Source: Streptomyces sp. TLI_105
GTDB lineage: Bacteria > Actinomycetota > Actinomycetes > Streptomycetales > Streptomycetaceae
Assembly: GCF_900105415.1 (NCBI RefSeq)
Contig: NZ_FNSM01000001.1
Span: forward strand, 5,977,501 to 6,041,500
Direction of reading: 5' to 3'
DNA length: 64,000 nt
Positions within the stretch are counted from its first letter, which is position 1, and every line of letters starts with the position of its first letter. Of the stretch, positions 16,796-24,823 are shown in pieces. A program made the translations under genes and the position numbers. Below the pieces are notes generated by a model, which was not told where the DNA came from, did not search any database, and saw nothing but the letters and a program-made list of their open reading frames with translations.

Positions 16796-18592
16796 CTACT
16801 TGCCGTAGATCGCCTCGATCTCGTCCGCGAAGTCCTTCGCCACCACGTTCCGCTTCAGCTTCAGGGACGGGGTGATGTGGCCCGCCTCCTCGGTGAACTG
16901 GGCCGGGAGGATGCGGAACTTGCGGACCGACTCCGCCTTGGAGACCGCGGCGTTGCCGTCGTCGATCGCCCGCTGGACCTCGGCGATCAGCTCCGCGTCC
17001 TCCCGCAGGGACGCCGCCGTCGAACCGGCCGGCTTGCCGTGCTCGCTCGCCCAGCGGCCCAGGAACTCCTCGTCGATCGTGACCAGCGCGCCCACGAACG
17101 GACGCCCGTCGCCGACCACCATGCACTCCGCGACCAGCGCGTGCGCCCGGATCCGGTCCTCGATGACCGCCGGGGCGACGTTCTTGCCGCCCGCCGTCAC
17201 CAGGATCTCCTTCTTGCGGCCGGTGATCGCGAGGTAGCCGTCCTCGTCGAGCGTGCCGATGTCACCCGTGTGGAACCAGCCGTCCGCCAGCGCCTCGGCC
17301 GTCGCCGTCGGGTTGTTCCAGTACTCCGTGAAGATGTGCTCGCCGTGCAGCAGCACCTCGCCGTCGTCGGCGATCCGCACCACCGAGCCCGGCAGCGGCT
17401 GGCCGACCGTGCCGATCTTCTGCCGGTCCCACGGGTTGAACGCGGTCGCCGCGCACGACTCCGTCAGGCCGTAGCCCTCCAGGACCGTGAAGCCGATGCC
17501 CCGGAAGAAGTGGCCGAGCCGCTCGCCCAGCGGCGCACCGCCCGAGATCGCGTACTCGCCGCGACCGCCGAGCACCGCCCGCAGCTTGCTGAAGACCAGC
17601 TTGTCGAAGACCTTGTGCTTCAGCCTGAGCCCGAAGGACGGGCCCTGCGGGGTGCCGAGGGCCCGGCTATACGCGATGGCCGTGTGCGCGGCCTTGTCGA
17701 AGATCTTGCCCTTGCCGTCGGCCTGCGCCTTCGCCCGCGCCGAGTTGTAGACCTTCTCGAAGACGCGCGGCACGCCCAGGATCAGCGTCGGACGGAACGA
17801 GGCCAGCTCGTCCGTGAGGTTCTTGATGTCCGGGACACAGCCCAGCCGGATCGGCGCCATCACGGACGCGACCTCGACGAGCCGCCCGAAGACGTGCGCG
17901 GCCGGCAGGAACAGCAGCACCGAGCACTCGCCCGTACGGAAGAGGGGCTTCAGCCGCTCCACCACGTTGCCGCACTCGGCGAAGAAGGCCCGGTGGGTCA
18001 GGACGCAGCCCTTGGGGCGGCCCGTCGTGCCCGAGGTGTAGACGATCGTCGCCGGGTCGTCCGCGTGCGCCGTCGACATGCGCTCGTCGAGCAGCTCGTC
18101 GGAGACGTCCGCGCCGATGGCCGTGAGCTGCGCGACCGCGCCGTCCTCGATCTGCCGGACGCCCTTGAGCTCCGGGAGCCGGTCCCGCACGGACTCCACC
18201 GAGGCCTGGTGCGCCGGGCTCTCGACGAGCACCAGGGTCGCGCCCGAGTCGCCCAGGATCCACTGGATCTGCTCCGGCGAGCTCGTCTCGTACACCGGCA
18301 CGGTCACCGCGCCCGCGCTCCAGATCGCGAAGTCGAGGAGCACCCACTCGTAGCGCGTGCGGGAGAGCAGCGCGACCCGGTCGCCCGGCTCCACGCCGGA
18401 GGCGATCAGCCCCTTGGCGACCCCGCGGACCTCGGCGAGGAACTGGGTGGCGGTGACGTCCGTCCAGACGCCGTCGACCTTGCGCCCCATCACGGCGACG
18501 TCTGGGTGCTGGGAGGCGTTGCGGCGGATGAGATCCGTCAGGTTGCCGTCCGTGGGGACCTCGTACAGGGCCGGAAGGCTGAACTCGCGCAA
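16796..18592 (-). CDS. Long-chain fatty acid-CoA ligase (FadD15-like)
   Basis: 598 residues, AMP-binding superfamily. Motifs in order: TIVYTSGTTGRPKG (P-loop), GYGLTES, WFHTGDIGTLDEDGYLAITGRKKEIL with the hinge, and the C-terminal K in SLKLKRNVV. It activates fatty acids as acyl-AMP, then acyl-CoA. TTG start at 18592 with GAGGAG eight bases upstream. Its neighbour is the PimB-like gene, so acyl groups for PIM or phospholipid synthesis are a plausible destination. Confidence 0.95.
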   Translation of the reverse strand: MREFSLPALYEVPTDGNLTDLIRRNASQHPDVAVMGRKVDGVWTDVTATQFLAEVRGVAKGLIASGVEPGDRVALLSRTRYEWVLLDFAIWSAGAVTVPVYETSSPEQIQWILGDSGATLVLVESPAHQASVESVRDRLPELKGVRQIEDGAVAQLTAIGADVSDELLDERMSTAHADDPATIVYTSGTTGRPKGCVLTHRAFFAECGNVVERLKPLFRTGECSVLLFLPAAHVFGRLVEVASVMAPIRLGCVPDIKNLTDELASFRPTLILGVPRVFEKVYNSARAKAQADGKGKIFDKAAHTAIAYSRALGTPQGPSFGLRLKHKVFDKLVFSKLRAVLGGRGEYAISGGAPLGERLGHFFRGIGFTVLEGYGLTESCAATAFNPWDRQKIGTVGQPLPGSVVRIADDGEVLLHGEHIFTEYWNNPTATAEALADGWFHTGDIGTLDEDGYLAITGRKKEILVTAGGKNVAPAVIEDRIRAHALVAECMVVGDGRPFVGALVTIDEEFLGRWASEHGKPAGSTAASLREDAELIAEVQRAIDDGNAAVSKAESVRKFRILPAQFTEEAGHITPSLKLKRNVVAKDFADEIEAIYGK

Positions 18593-18835
18593 GACTGCTG
18601 CTCCTCATCGGGCGCCGGCGCCACGGCTCTGTGTGATGCACCGGTGAAGTCCATGATCGGGCAGGTGCTCAGTGGGGGTGAGCACGACTGGACTGCCCGG
18701 ACGTTACTCGTCGGTACACGGTTCCCGATAGGGGGTCCCGGCCAGATGTTCCGTGCGTCACACCGGTATGACGGTGCTCTGCGCACAGTAATCCACAGGT
18801 TTCACGACTCCCAAGTAACCGCAGGTGACACCCCC

Positions 18836-18841
18836 TAAGGT
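18836..18841 (+). promoter_or_regulatory. -10 element of a leaderless transcript
   Basis: TAAGGT ends six bases before ATG 18848. It lies in the divergent gap 18593-18847, which has no gene and an AT-richer stretch at 18780-18815. Confidence 0.5.
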
Positions 18842-18847
18842 GGGCTC

Positions 18848-19615
18848 ATGCGAGTCCATGTGGTCAGTGACGTACACGGCAACGCCGGCGATCTCGCCAG
18901 GGCGGGAGAGGGTGCCGACGCCCTCATATGTCTCGGTGACCTGGTCCTCTTCCTCGACTACGCCGACCACAGCCGGGGGATCTTCCCCGACCTCTTCGGC
19001 GCCGAGAACGCCGACCGGCTCGTCGAGCTCCGCACCGCCCGCCGCTTCGACGAGGCCCGCGACCTCGGACGCCGTCTCTGGGCCGGACTCGACGTCGACC
19101 GCGACACCGCCATCGAGGCCGCCGTCCGCCGCCAGTACGCCGAACTCTTCGCCGCCTTCCCCACGCCGACGTACGCCACGTACGGGAACGTCGACATCCC
19201 CCGGCTCTGGGCGGACTTCGCCGGGCCGGGGACGACGGTCCTCGACGGCGAGCGGATCGAGCTCGGCGGCCTCGTCTTCGGCTTCGTCGGCGGCGGGCTG
19301 CGCACGCCCATGCGCACCCCGTACGAGATCTCCGACGAGGAGTACGCGGCCAAGGTCGAGGCCCTCGGCGACGTCGACGTCCTCTGCTCCCACATCCCGC
19401 CCGACGTGCCGGAGCTGACGTACGACACGGTGGCCCGCCGCTTCGAACGCGGCAGCCGGGCCCTGCTCGACGCCCTCCACCGCGTCCGCCCCCGCTACGC
19501 CCTCTTCGGCCACGTCCACCAGCCGCTGGCCCGGCGCATGCGGATCGGCTCCACCGAGTGCGTGAACGTCGGCCACTTCGCCTCGACCGGGAAGCCCTTC
19601 GCCCTGGAGTGGTGA
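18848..19615 (+). CDS. Calcineurin-like metallophosphoesterase
   Basis: 255 residues. Metal-binding blocks in order: SDVHGN (residues 7-12), GDLVLF, YGNVDIP (in place of GNHD), CSHIPPD, and GHVHQP near residue 222. It is a soluble cytoplasmic phosphoesterase, possibly acting on nucleotides. The GNVD variant keeps the metal-bridging Asn but replaces His, so its phosphodiesterase activity could differ from classic members. Substrate unknown. Confidence 0.88.
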   Translation: MRVHVVSDVHGNAGDLARAGEGADALICLGDLVLFLDYADHSRGIFPDLFGAENADRLVELRTARRFDEARDLGRRLWAGLDVDRDTAIEAAVRRQYAELFAAFPTPTYATYGNVDIPRLWADFAGPGTTVLDGERIELGGLVFGFVGGGLRTPMRTPYEISDEEYAAKVEALGDVDVLCSHIPPDVPELTYDTVARRFERGSRALLDALHRVRPRYALFGHVHQPLARRMRIGSTECVNVGHFASTGKPFALEW

Positions 19616-19705
19616 CGGCGCGGGCACGGGGGCGCGATAGCCTTCCGTCGGCACGCCTGTGCCCCTTTCGCTTCCGCCGGACCGCACAGTGGAGGAGCCA
19701 CCGCG

Positions 19706-20146
19706 ATGGCCGAACACACCAGCTCGAGCATCACCATCGAGGCGGCGCCGGCCGACGTCATGGGCGTGATCGCCGACTTCGCCCGCTACCCCGAATGGAC
19801 CGGCGAGGTGAAGGAGGCCCAGGTCCTGGAGGCCGACGACGCCGGGCGCGCTTCGAAGGTCCGCCTCCTCCTCGACGCGGGCGCCATCAGGGACGACCAC
19901 ACCCTCGCGTACACCTGGACCGGGGACAACGAGGTCAGCTGGACCCTCGTCAAGTCCCAGATGCTCCGCTCCCTCGACGGCTCCTACCTCCTGAAGCCGC
20001 TCGGCGGCGACCGCACCGAGGTGACGTACCAGCTGACGGTCGACGTCAAGATCCCCATGCTCGGCATGATCAAGCGCAAGGCGGAGAAGGTCATCATCGA
20101 CCGGGCACTGGACGGCCTGAAGAAGCGCGTCGAATCGGGCGCGTAG
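19706..20146 (+). CDS. SRPBCC-fold lipid/hydrophobe-binding protein (Rv2185c-like)
   Basis: 146 residues of the START/Bet v1-like fold: SSSITIEAAPADVMGVIADFARYPEWTGEVKEA at the start, then alternating strands and a long C-terminal helix LDGLKKRVE. GGAGGAG precedes ATG 19706. Such proteins bind hydrophobic ligands in a cavity. In mycobacteria the relative also sits beside an ArsA-like ATPase, pimB and fadD15. A role in lipid handling is an inference from context. Confidence 0.85.
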   Translation: MAEHTSSSITIEAAPADVMGVIADFARYPEWTGEVKEAQVLEADDAGRASKVRLLLDAGAIRDDHTLAYTWTGDNEVSWTLVKSQMLRSLDGSYLLKPLGGDRTEVTYQLTVDVKIPMLGMIKRKAEKVIIDRALDGLKKRVESGA

Positions 20147-20301
20147 CGCCTGCCTTCCGGCCCCGCCCCCGCGGGGTCGCGCCGGCACCTGACACCCTCG
20201 CGGGGCGGTGCCCCCGCTGTGTGGGCGCCCGCCCGCGGGGCGGTTCCCCCGCCCGTGTGGGCGCGCGTCCGCCTGCGCGGTGCCCCTCCCGCTACCCGCC
20301 G

Positions 20302-20581
20302 TGTGGGCAATCGTCCCGCTGGGGCGAGGGGGTCCCCCCTGCTCGAGCGAAGCCGAGAGCTTGGGGGAGGGTGGGCACACGGGACGGCGCCCTTCAGCGG
20401 CGCCTCCGCGTTCCGCGCCGTGGCCCGCACCACGCGTGCGCCGTACCTGTCGGTGCGGGTTCGGGCGCGGGAGCCTCTGGCGCCGGCAAGGGCGCCGTTC
20501 CGTTGTGCCCACCCTCCCCCAAGCTCTCGGCTTCGCTCGAGCAGGGGGGACCCCCTCGCCCCAGCGGAACGATTGCCCACA
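20302..20581. repeat. 280-nt near-perfect palindrome (fold-back repeat)
   Basis: The outer 78 bases on each side (20302-20379 and 20504-20581) are reverse complements at 77 of 78 positions. Inward the symmetry continues, weaker, through CGGCGCCCTT/AAGGGCGCCG to a centre near 20441. The arms contain GCTCGAGCGAAGCCGAGAGC next to CTTGGGGGAGG, a motif I recall as common between Streptomyces genes. The gap 20147-20704 holds no gene; its left part (20185-20301) has degenerate repeats that mirror those on the right. Confidence 0.9.
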
Positions 20582-20676
20582 ACGGGGGTGCAGGGCGCCA
20601 GCCCGGCGGAACGATTGCCCGCAACGGGGGCGGGTGGGCGCCGGCCCGGCGGAACGGCTGCCCGCAACGGGGGGCG
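20568..20676 (+). repeat. Tandem 42-43-bp repeats beside the palindrome
   Basis: Three units begin AACGATTGCCCACAACGGGG (20568), AACGATTGCCCGCAACGGGG (20610) and AACGGCTGCCCGCAACGGGG (20653). The first two end in GGCGCC, then CCCGGCGG; the third is short. The first unit is also the right edge of the palindrome, so the two structures are built from the same unit. Confidence 0.85.
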
Positions 20677-20690
20677 TCACGCGGGGCCGG

Positions 20691-20696
20691 TAACGT
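20691..20696 (+). promoter_or_regulatory. -10 element, near-leaderless ATPase transcript
   Basis: TAACGT ends eight bases before ATG 20705, with no ribosome-binding site. Confidence 0.4.
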
Positions 20697-20704
20697 TCCG
20701 CGGC

Positions 20705-21826
20705 ATGCGGATCATCCTTGTCACCGGCCCCGGCGGCGCCGGACGCACCACCCTCGCCGCCGCCACCGCCCTCGCCGAGGCGCGGGCCGGCCGCCGGGTC
20801 CTGCTCGTCTCCGAGGACGCGGAACCGATCGAGGGCCTCCGGACCCTCCGCCCCGACCCCGGCGCCGACTTCCGCCGGGAGTTCCTCGCCCTCCAGGCCC
20901 GTTCCTCCGCAGCCCTCGACCTGCTCGGCGCCGCGCCCTTCGAGGACGCCGAGCTGACCGAGCTCCCCGGCAGCCGCCCGTTCGCCCTGCTGCGGGCCCT
21001 GCGCGACGCCGCCGCCGGCGACCACGACCTCGCGGTCGTCGACCTGCCCCCGCTCGACGAGGCCCTCGCCCTCCTCGCTCTGCCCGCGCAGCTCCGCCGC
21101 TATCTGCGCCGCCTGCTGCCGCCGGAGCGCCAGGCCGCCCGCGCCCTGCGCCCGATGCTCGCCCAGCTCGCTGGCGTCCCCATGCCCGCGCAGTGGCTGT
21201 TCGAGACGACCGCCCGCTGGGAGGCCGAGCTCGCCGCCGCCCAGGCCGTCGTCGAGGCCCCCGCCACCACCGTCCGCCTCGTCCTCGAACCGGGCCCCGC
21301 CGCCGCCCGCGCCCTGCGCACCGCCCGGCTCGGCCTCGCCGTCCAGCGCCTCGCCCTCGACGCCGTCGTCGCGAACCGGATCCTTCCGGCCGGCTCCGAG
21401 GACCCGTGGCTGGCCGGGCTCACCGCCGAACAGCACCGGCACCTCGCGGAGCTCCGTACCGCCACCGACGGGCTGTACGAGCTCCCGCACCTGGGCCGCG
21501 CCCCGCGCGGAGCCGAGGACCTGGTCCTCCTCGCGCCCGTCCGGCCCGAGCCGGTCCCCGCCCCCGTACCGGAGTGGACCGTCGAGGACCGGCGCGACGA
21601 GGACGGTGTCCTCGTCTGGCACATCCCCCTGCCGGGGGCCGTCAAGGAGGAGCTCTCGCTCGTCCGTCGCGGCGACGAACTGCTCCTGACCGTCGGCGCG
21701 TTCCGCCGCGGCGTCCCGCTGCCGGGCGCCCTGCGCCGCTGCACGGTCACCGGCGCCGGACTCGTCGAGGGGGACCTCCGGGTGCGCTTCACACCCGACC
21801 CCGGGCTCTGGCCCCGCACCCCCTGA
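20705..21826 (+). CDS. ArsA/GET3-like ATPase with altered P-loop (Rv2184c-like)
   Basis: 373 residues. N-terminal P-loop GPGGAGRTTLAAATALAEA; the usual lysine of the GKT triplet is Arg. LLVSEDAEP follows in the switch region, where DTDP is normal. VVDLPPLDEAL stands where DTAPTGH occurs in ArsA. The C-terminal 60 residues (WHIPLPGAVKEELSLVRRGDELLLTVG) resemble the alpha-crystallin-like domain found after ArsA ATPases. It may insert or chaperone membrane proteins, but changed ATP-site residues leave activity open. The ATPase and SRPBCC gene pairing is conserved in actinobacteria. Confidence 0.82.
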   Translation: MRIILVTGPGGAGRTTLAAATALAEARAGRRVLLVSEDAEPIEGLRTLRPDPGADFRREFLALQARSSAALDLLGAAPFEDAELTELPGSRPFALLRALRDAAAGDHDLAVVDLPPLDEALALLALPAQLRRYLRRLLPPERQAARALRPMLAQLAGVPMPAQWLFETTARWEAELAAAQAVVEAPATTVRLVLEPGPAAARALRTARLGLAVQRLALDAVVANRILPAGSEDPWLAGLTAEQHRHLAELRTATDGLYELPHLGRAPRGAEDLVLLAPVRPEPVPAPVPEWTVEDRRDEDGVLVWHIPLPGAVKEELSLVRRGDELLLTVGAFRRGVPLPGALRRCTVTGAGLVEGDLRVRFTPDPGLWPRTP

Positions 21827-21870
21827 GGCGGCGTGTACCGTCGAAGTACGCAGCCACTGAGGAGTACGCC

Positions 21871-22329
21871 ATGAGCGATTCGGATGCCTGGGCCAAGGCC
21901 TGTGCCGAGGACCTGGAGGCGGAGAAGGCCCGCCGCCGGGCGCAGCGCGCGGCCGAGCCCGGTTCGCCCGCGGAGGAGTTCCGCAGGCTCTTCGAGGCCG
22001 TGGCCGACAAGGTCTCCGGCGGCCTCGGGAACCCGCTCCTCGGCGGCCGGGCCGCGCAGACCGCCGCGCAGACCGTGCAGCAGCTCGTCAACCAGGCGAA
22101 GGCCGCCGTCGAGCCCGTCATCGAGCGCAACCCGCAGGTCTTCGACCACCTCGCCGCCGCCGGCAGCGAGCTGCTCGCCGCCTACCGCTCCGCCGTCGAG
22201 GGCCACGAGAGCCGCTGGACCCGCGGCGGTGCCGTACCCGAGGACGACCCGCGCCGGGAGGCGGACCCGGACGTCCCCCGCAAGGACGACGAGGGGCCCG
22301 GAACCGGCCAGCACATCGACCTCGACTGA
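21871..22329 (+). CDS. DUF5304-like protein of unknown function
   Basis: 152 residues, GAGGAG before ATG 21871. A charged helix comes first (SDAWAKACAEDLEAEKARRRAQRAAEP), then an Ala/Gln-rich amphipathic region with GGRAAQTAAQTVQQLVNQAKAAVEPVIERNP, and an acidic disordered end (PEDDPRREADPDVPRKDDE). No catalytic motif is seen. It follows the ATPase by 44 bases and may be a soluble partner. Confidence 0.8.
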   Translation: MSDSDAWAKACAEDLEAEKARRRAQRAAEPGSPAEEFRRLFEAVADKVSGGLGNPLLGGRAAQTAAQTVQQLVNQAKAAVEPVIERNPQVFDHLAAAGSELLAAYRSAVEGHESRWTRGGAVPEDDPRREADPDVPRKDDEGPGTGQHIDLD

Positions 22330-22395
22330 TCGGTGGGGCACCTCCCCTCGGGTACGGTGGGCCTTAGCGGGGCTCGACCGAAAACTGAGGGACAC

Positions 22396-23337
22396 ATGGG
22401 ACTCACCATCGGCGTCGACATCGGCGGCACGAAGATCGCGGCCGGCGTGGTCGACGAGGAGGGCAACATCCTCGACACGCACACCGTGCCCACCCCGCCG
22501 ACCCCCGAAGGCATCGTCGACGCCATCTGCGCCGCCGTGTCCGAGGCCGGCAAGGGCCACTCGATCGAGGCCGTCGGCATCGGAGCCGCGGGCTACGTCG
22601 ACGACAAGCGTGCCACCGTCCTCTTCGCGCCGAACATCGACTGGCGGCACGAGCCGCTCAAGGACAAGGTCGAGCAGCGGGTCGGTCTGCCCGTCGTCGT
22701 CGAGAACGACGCCAACGCGGCGGCCTGGGGCGAGTACCGCTTCGGCGCCGGCCAGGGTCACGAGGACGTCATCTGCATCACCCTCGGCACCGGCCTCGGC
22801 GGCGGCATCATCATCGGCAACAAGCTGCGCCGCGGACGCTTCGGCGTGGCCGCCGAGTTCGGCCACATCCGGGTCGTCCCGGACGGTCTGCTGTGCGGCT
22901 GCGGCAGCCAGGGCTGCTGGGAGCAGTACGCCTCCGGGCGCGCGCTCGTCCGGTACGCCAAGCAGCGCGCCGCCGCCACCCCCGAGAACGCCACGGTGCT
23001 CCTCGGACTCGGCGACGGCACCCCCGAGGGCATCGAGGGCAAGCACGTCAGCGAGGCCGCCCGGGCGGGCGACAAGGTCGCCATCGACTCCTTCCGCGAG
23101 CTGGCCCGCTGGGCGGGCGCCGGTCTCGCCGACCTGGCCTCGCTCTTCGACCCGTCCGCGTTCATCGTCGGCGGCGGCGTCTCCGACGAGGGTGAGCTGG
23201 TCCTCGACCCGATCCGCAAGTCCTTCCGGCGCTGGCTGATCGGCGGCCGGTACCGTCCGCACGCGCAGGTCCTCGCGGCCCAGCTCGGCAACAAGGCCGG
23301 CCTGGTCGGCGCCGCGGACCTGGCCCGCCAGGGCTGA
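22396..23337 (+). CDS. glkA: ROK-family glucokinase
   Basis: 313 residues, the size of Streptomyces GlkA. It phosphorylates glucose with ATP; in Streptomyces GlkA is also central to carbon catabolite repression. ATP site DIGGTKIAAGVVDEEG at the N-terminus; catalytic Asp in VENDANAAAWGEYRFGAG; zinc-binding ROK signature with Cys residues in CGCGSQGCWEQYASG. GAGGGA lies before ATG 22396. A strong terminator follows. Confidence 0.95.
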   Translation: MGLTIGVDIGGTKIAAGVVDEEGNILDTHTVPTPPTPEGIVDAICAAVSEAGKGHSIEAVGIGAAGYVDDKRATVLFAPNIDWRHEPLKDKVEQRVGLPVVVENDANAAAWGEYRFGAGQGHEDVICITLGTGLGGGIIIGNKLRRGRFGVAAEFGHIRVVPDGLLCGCGSQGCWEQYASGRALVRYAKQRAAATPENATVLLGLGDGTPEGIEGKHVSEAARAGDKVAIDSFRELARWAGAGLADLASLFDPSAFIVGGGVSDEGELVLDPIRKSFRRWLIGGRYRPHAQVLAAQLGNKAGLVGAADLARQG

Positions 23338-23354
23338 CCCCTCGTACGGAGCCA

Positions 23355-23404
23355 TACGACGACCGCCCGTCGCGTCCCCAGGGACACGACGGGCGGTCGT
23401 CGTA
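23355..23404 (+). terminator. Terminator after glkA, abutting the next promoter
   Basis: Perfect 18-bp stem TACGACGACCGCCCGTCG/CGACGGGCGGTCGTCGTA with a 14-base loop. Its last bases are the first bases of the next gene's -10 hexamer. Confidence 0.88.
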
Positions 23405-23408
23405 TGTT
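23403..23408 (+). promoter_or_regulatory. -10 element of a leaderless transcript
   Basis: TATGTT ends seven bases before ATG 23416. It overlaps the end of the glkA terminator stem, which forms the -35 to -10 spacer. Confidence 0.45.
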
Positions 23409-23415
23409 GGCCGTC

Positions 23416-24159
23416 ATGGCGATCAGTGAGCTGCCCAACTCCCGCACCGAGAGCGACGGTTCGGCCGTCCTCCGGGTCCTGAGCTACAACGTCCGCTCGA
23501 TGCGCGACGACGAGGACGCCCTCGCCCGGGTGATCCGCGCCTGCGCCCCGGACCTCGTCTTCGTCCAGGAGGCCCCCCGCTTCTTCCGCTGGCGCAAACA
23601 CGCCGCCCGGCTCGCCGCCAAGAGCGAACTCGTCGTCCTGAGCGGCGGCGCCACCGCGGCCGGGCCGCTCCTGCTCTGCTCCCTGCGGGCCACCGTGGAG
23701 CGGACCGAGGACGTCCTGCTGCCGCTGACGCCGGGCCTGCACCGGCGCGGCCTCGCGACCGCGGTCGTCCGCTTCGCCGGGGCCCGGCTCGGTCTCGTCA
23801 GCTGCCATCTGAGCCTGCGGAAGGAGGAGCGGTACGCCCAGGCCGGGATGGTCCTCGACCGGGTCGCCGCCCTCGGCACCCCGCACGCCCTCGTCGCCGG
23901 CGACCTGAACGAACGCCCCGACGGCCCCGCCTTCACCCGTCTCACCAAGGAGCTCCAGGACGGCTGGGCGGTCAGCCCCTGGGGCGGCGAGTACACCTCG
24001 ACCCCCGCCGATCCGCACCAGCGCATCGACGCGATCCTGGCGACCCCGGGCATCGAGTTCCTCGGCTGCGGAGTCCCGACGGACCTCGACCCGACGGACC
24101 TGCGGGCCGCCACGGACCACCTACCGGTGCTCGCCGCGGTCCGCGTCCCCGCCGCGTAG
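23416..24159 (+). CDS. Endonuclease/exonuclease/phosphatase-family protein
   Basis: 247 residues. EEP blocks: LRVLSYNVRSM near the start, FVQEAP (metal-binding Glu), LVSCHLSL, VAGDLNERPDG, and the C-terminal RAATDHLPVLA with the catalytic DH. Soluble, no signal peptide. The substrate could be nucleic acid, phospholipid or inositol phosphate; the sequence does not decide. ATG 23404 is an alternative start, but the -10 spacing favours 23416. Confidence 0.88.
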   Translation: MAISELPNSRTESDGSAVLRVLSYNVRSMRDDEDALARVIRACAPDLVFVQEAPRFFRWRKHAARLAAKSELVVLSGGATAAGPLLLCSLRATVERTEDVLLPLTPGLHRRGLATAVVRFAGARLGLVSCHLSLRKEERYAQAGMVLDRVAALGTPHALVAGDLNERPDGPAFTRLTKELQDGWAVSPWGGEYTSTPADPHQRIDAILATPGIEFLGCGVPTDLDPTDLRAATDHLPVLAAVRVPAA

Positions 24160-24172
24160 GGGCGCCCGGCGG

Positions 24173-24823
24173 TTACACCACCGCCCCGCGGCCCGGGTCG
24201 TCGAAGCCGTCGTCATCGTCGTCGTCGTGCTTCATCCGGGTCACCAGGGTCGCGAAGCCGCCCAGGAAGCCGCCCACGCAGAGCGTCGTCAGCCACCAGG
24301 TCATGTCCCACTGGAGCAGGACGGCGACCAGCATCAGGACCGGGCCGCCGACGACCGCGAGCCAGGCGAACTTGGTCGTGGTGTCCGCCTCGGGCAGCGG
24401 AGGCGGCTCCGGCGGGACGAAGTGGCCCTCGTCGGCGCCGCCCGCCGCGTCGTCCGGCTCGTCCGGCGAGTAGTCCCGGGGGCCGCCCGTCCGCACCCCG
24501 GGCGCGAACACGATCGAGCTGCCGAGCGCCGGCCGCTCGGGGCCCTCCTCCGGGTCCTCCTCCGTCCCGCCGTCCTCCGGCGCGGGCTCCGCGGGCTTCG
24601 GCCTCGGCTTCCAGGCCGTGCTCTTCACGGGCCGGACCTCCCCGGCGGCCCCGTCCTCCCCGTCCTCCGGCTCGGGCAGCGACAGGTTCTCGACGGGCCG
24701 GAACGGCTTCGCCCCCGGAGGGTCCGCGGGCTCCTCGCCGTACCCGGCGACGATCGCGGCCCAGGCCGCCTCCTCGTCGATGGGCTGCGGCTCCCGCTCC
24801 GGGCCGTCCTGCTGCTCAGCCAC
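24173..24823 (-). CDS. Membrane protein with disordered acidic N-terminus and poly-Asp tail
   Basis: 216 residues from GTG 24823, which overlaps the stop of the hydrolase gene. About 140 residues of Pro/Glu-rich sequence are followed by two membrane helices (FAWLAVVGGPVLMLVAVLL and WLTTLCVGGFLGGFATLV) and a tail RMKHDDDDDDGFDD. Probably a two-pass membrane protein with cytoplasmic ends. The Asp cluster could bind divalent metal, but this is speculation. I do not recognise the family. Confidence 0.85.
   Translation of the reverse strand: MAEQQDGPEREPQPIDEEAAWAAIVAGYGEEPADPPGAKPFRPVENLSLPEPEDGEDGAAGEVRPVKSTAWKPRPKPAEPAPEDGGTEEDPEEGPERPALGSSIVFAPGVRTGGPRDYSPDEPDDAAGGADEGHFVPPEPPPLPEADTTTKFAWLAVVGGPVLMLVAVLLQWDMTWWLTTLCVGGFLGGFATLVTRMKHDDDDDDGFDDPGRGAVV

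Noticed and set aside
20147..20704. Insertion sequence or prophage remnant in the repeat region
   Set aside because: There is no transposase or integrase coding piece; the arms are non-coding repeats only.
18758..21622. 954-codon minus-strand frame across the phosphoesterase, SRPBCC and palindrome regions
   Set aside because: Crosses several genes and the palindrome, low complexity, no motif. A shadow of high GC content.
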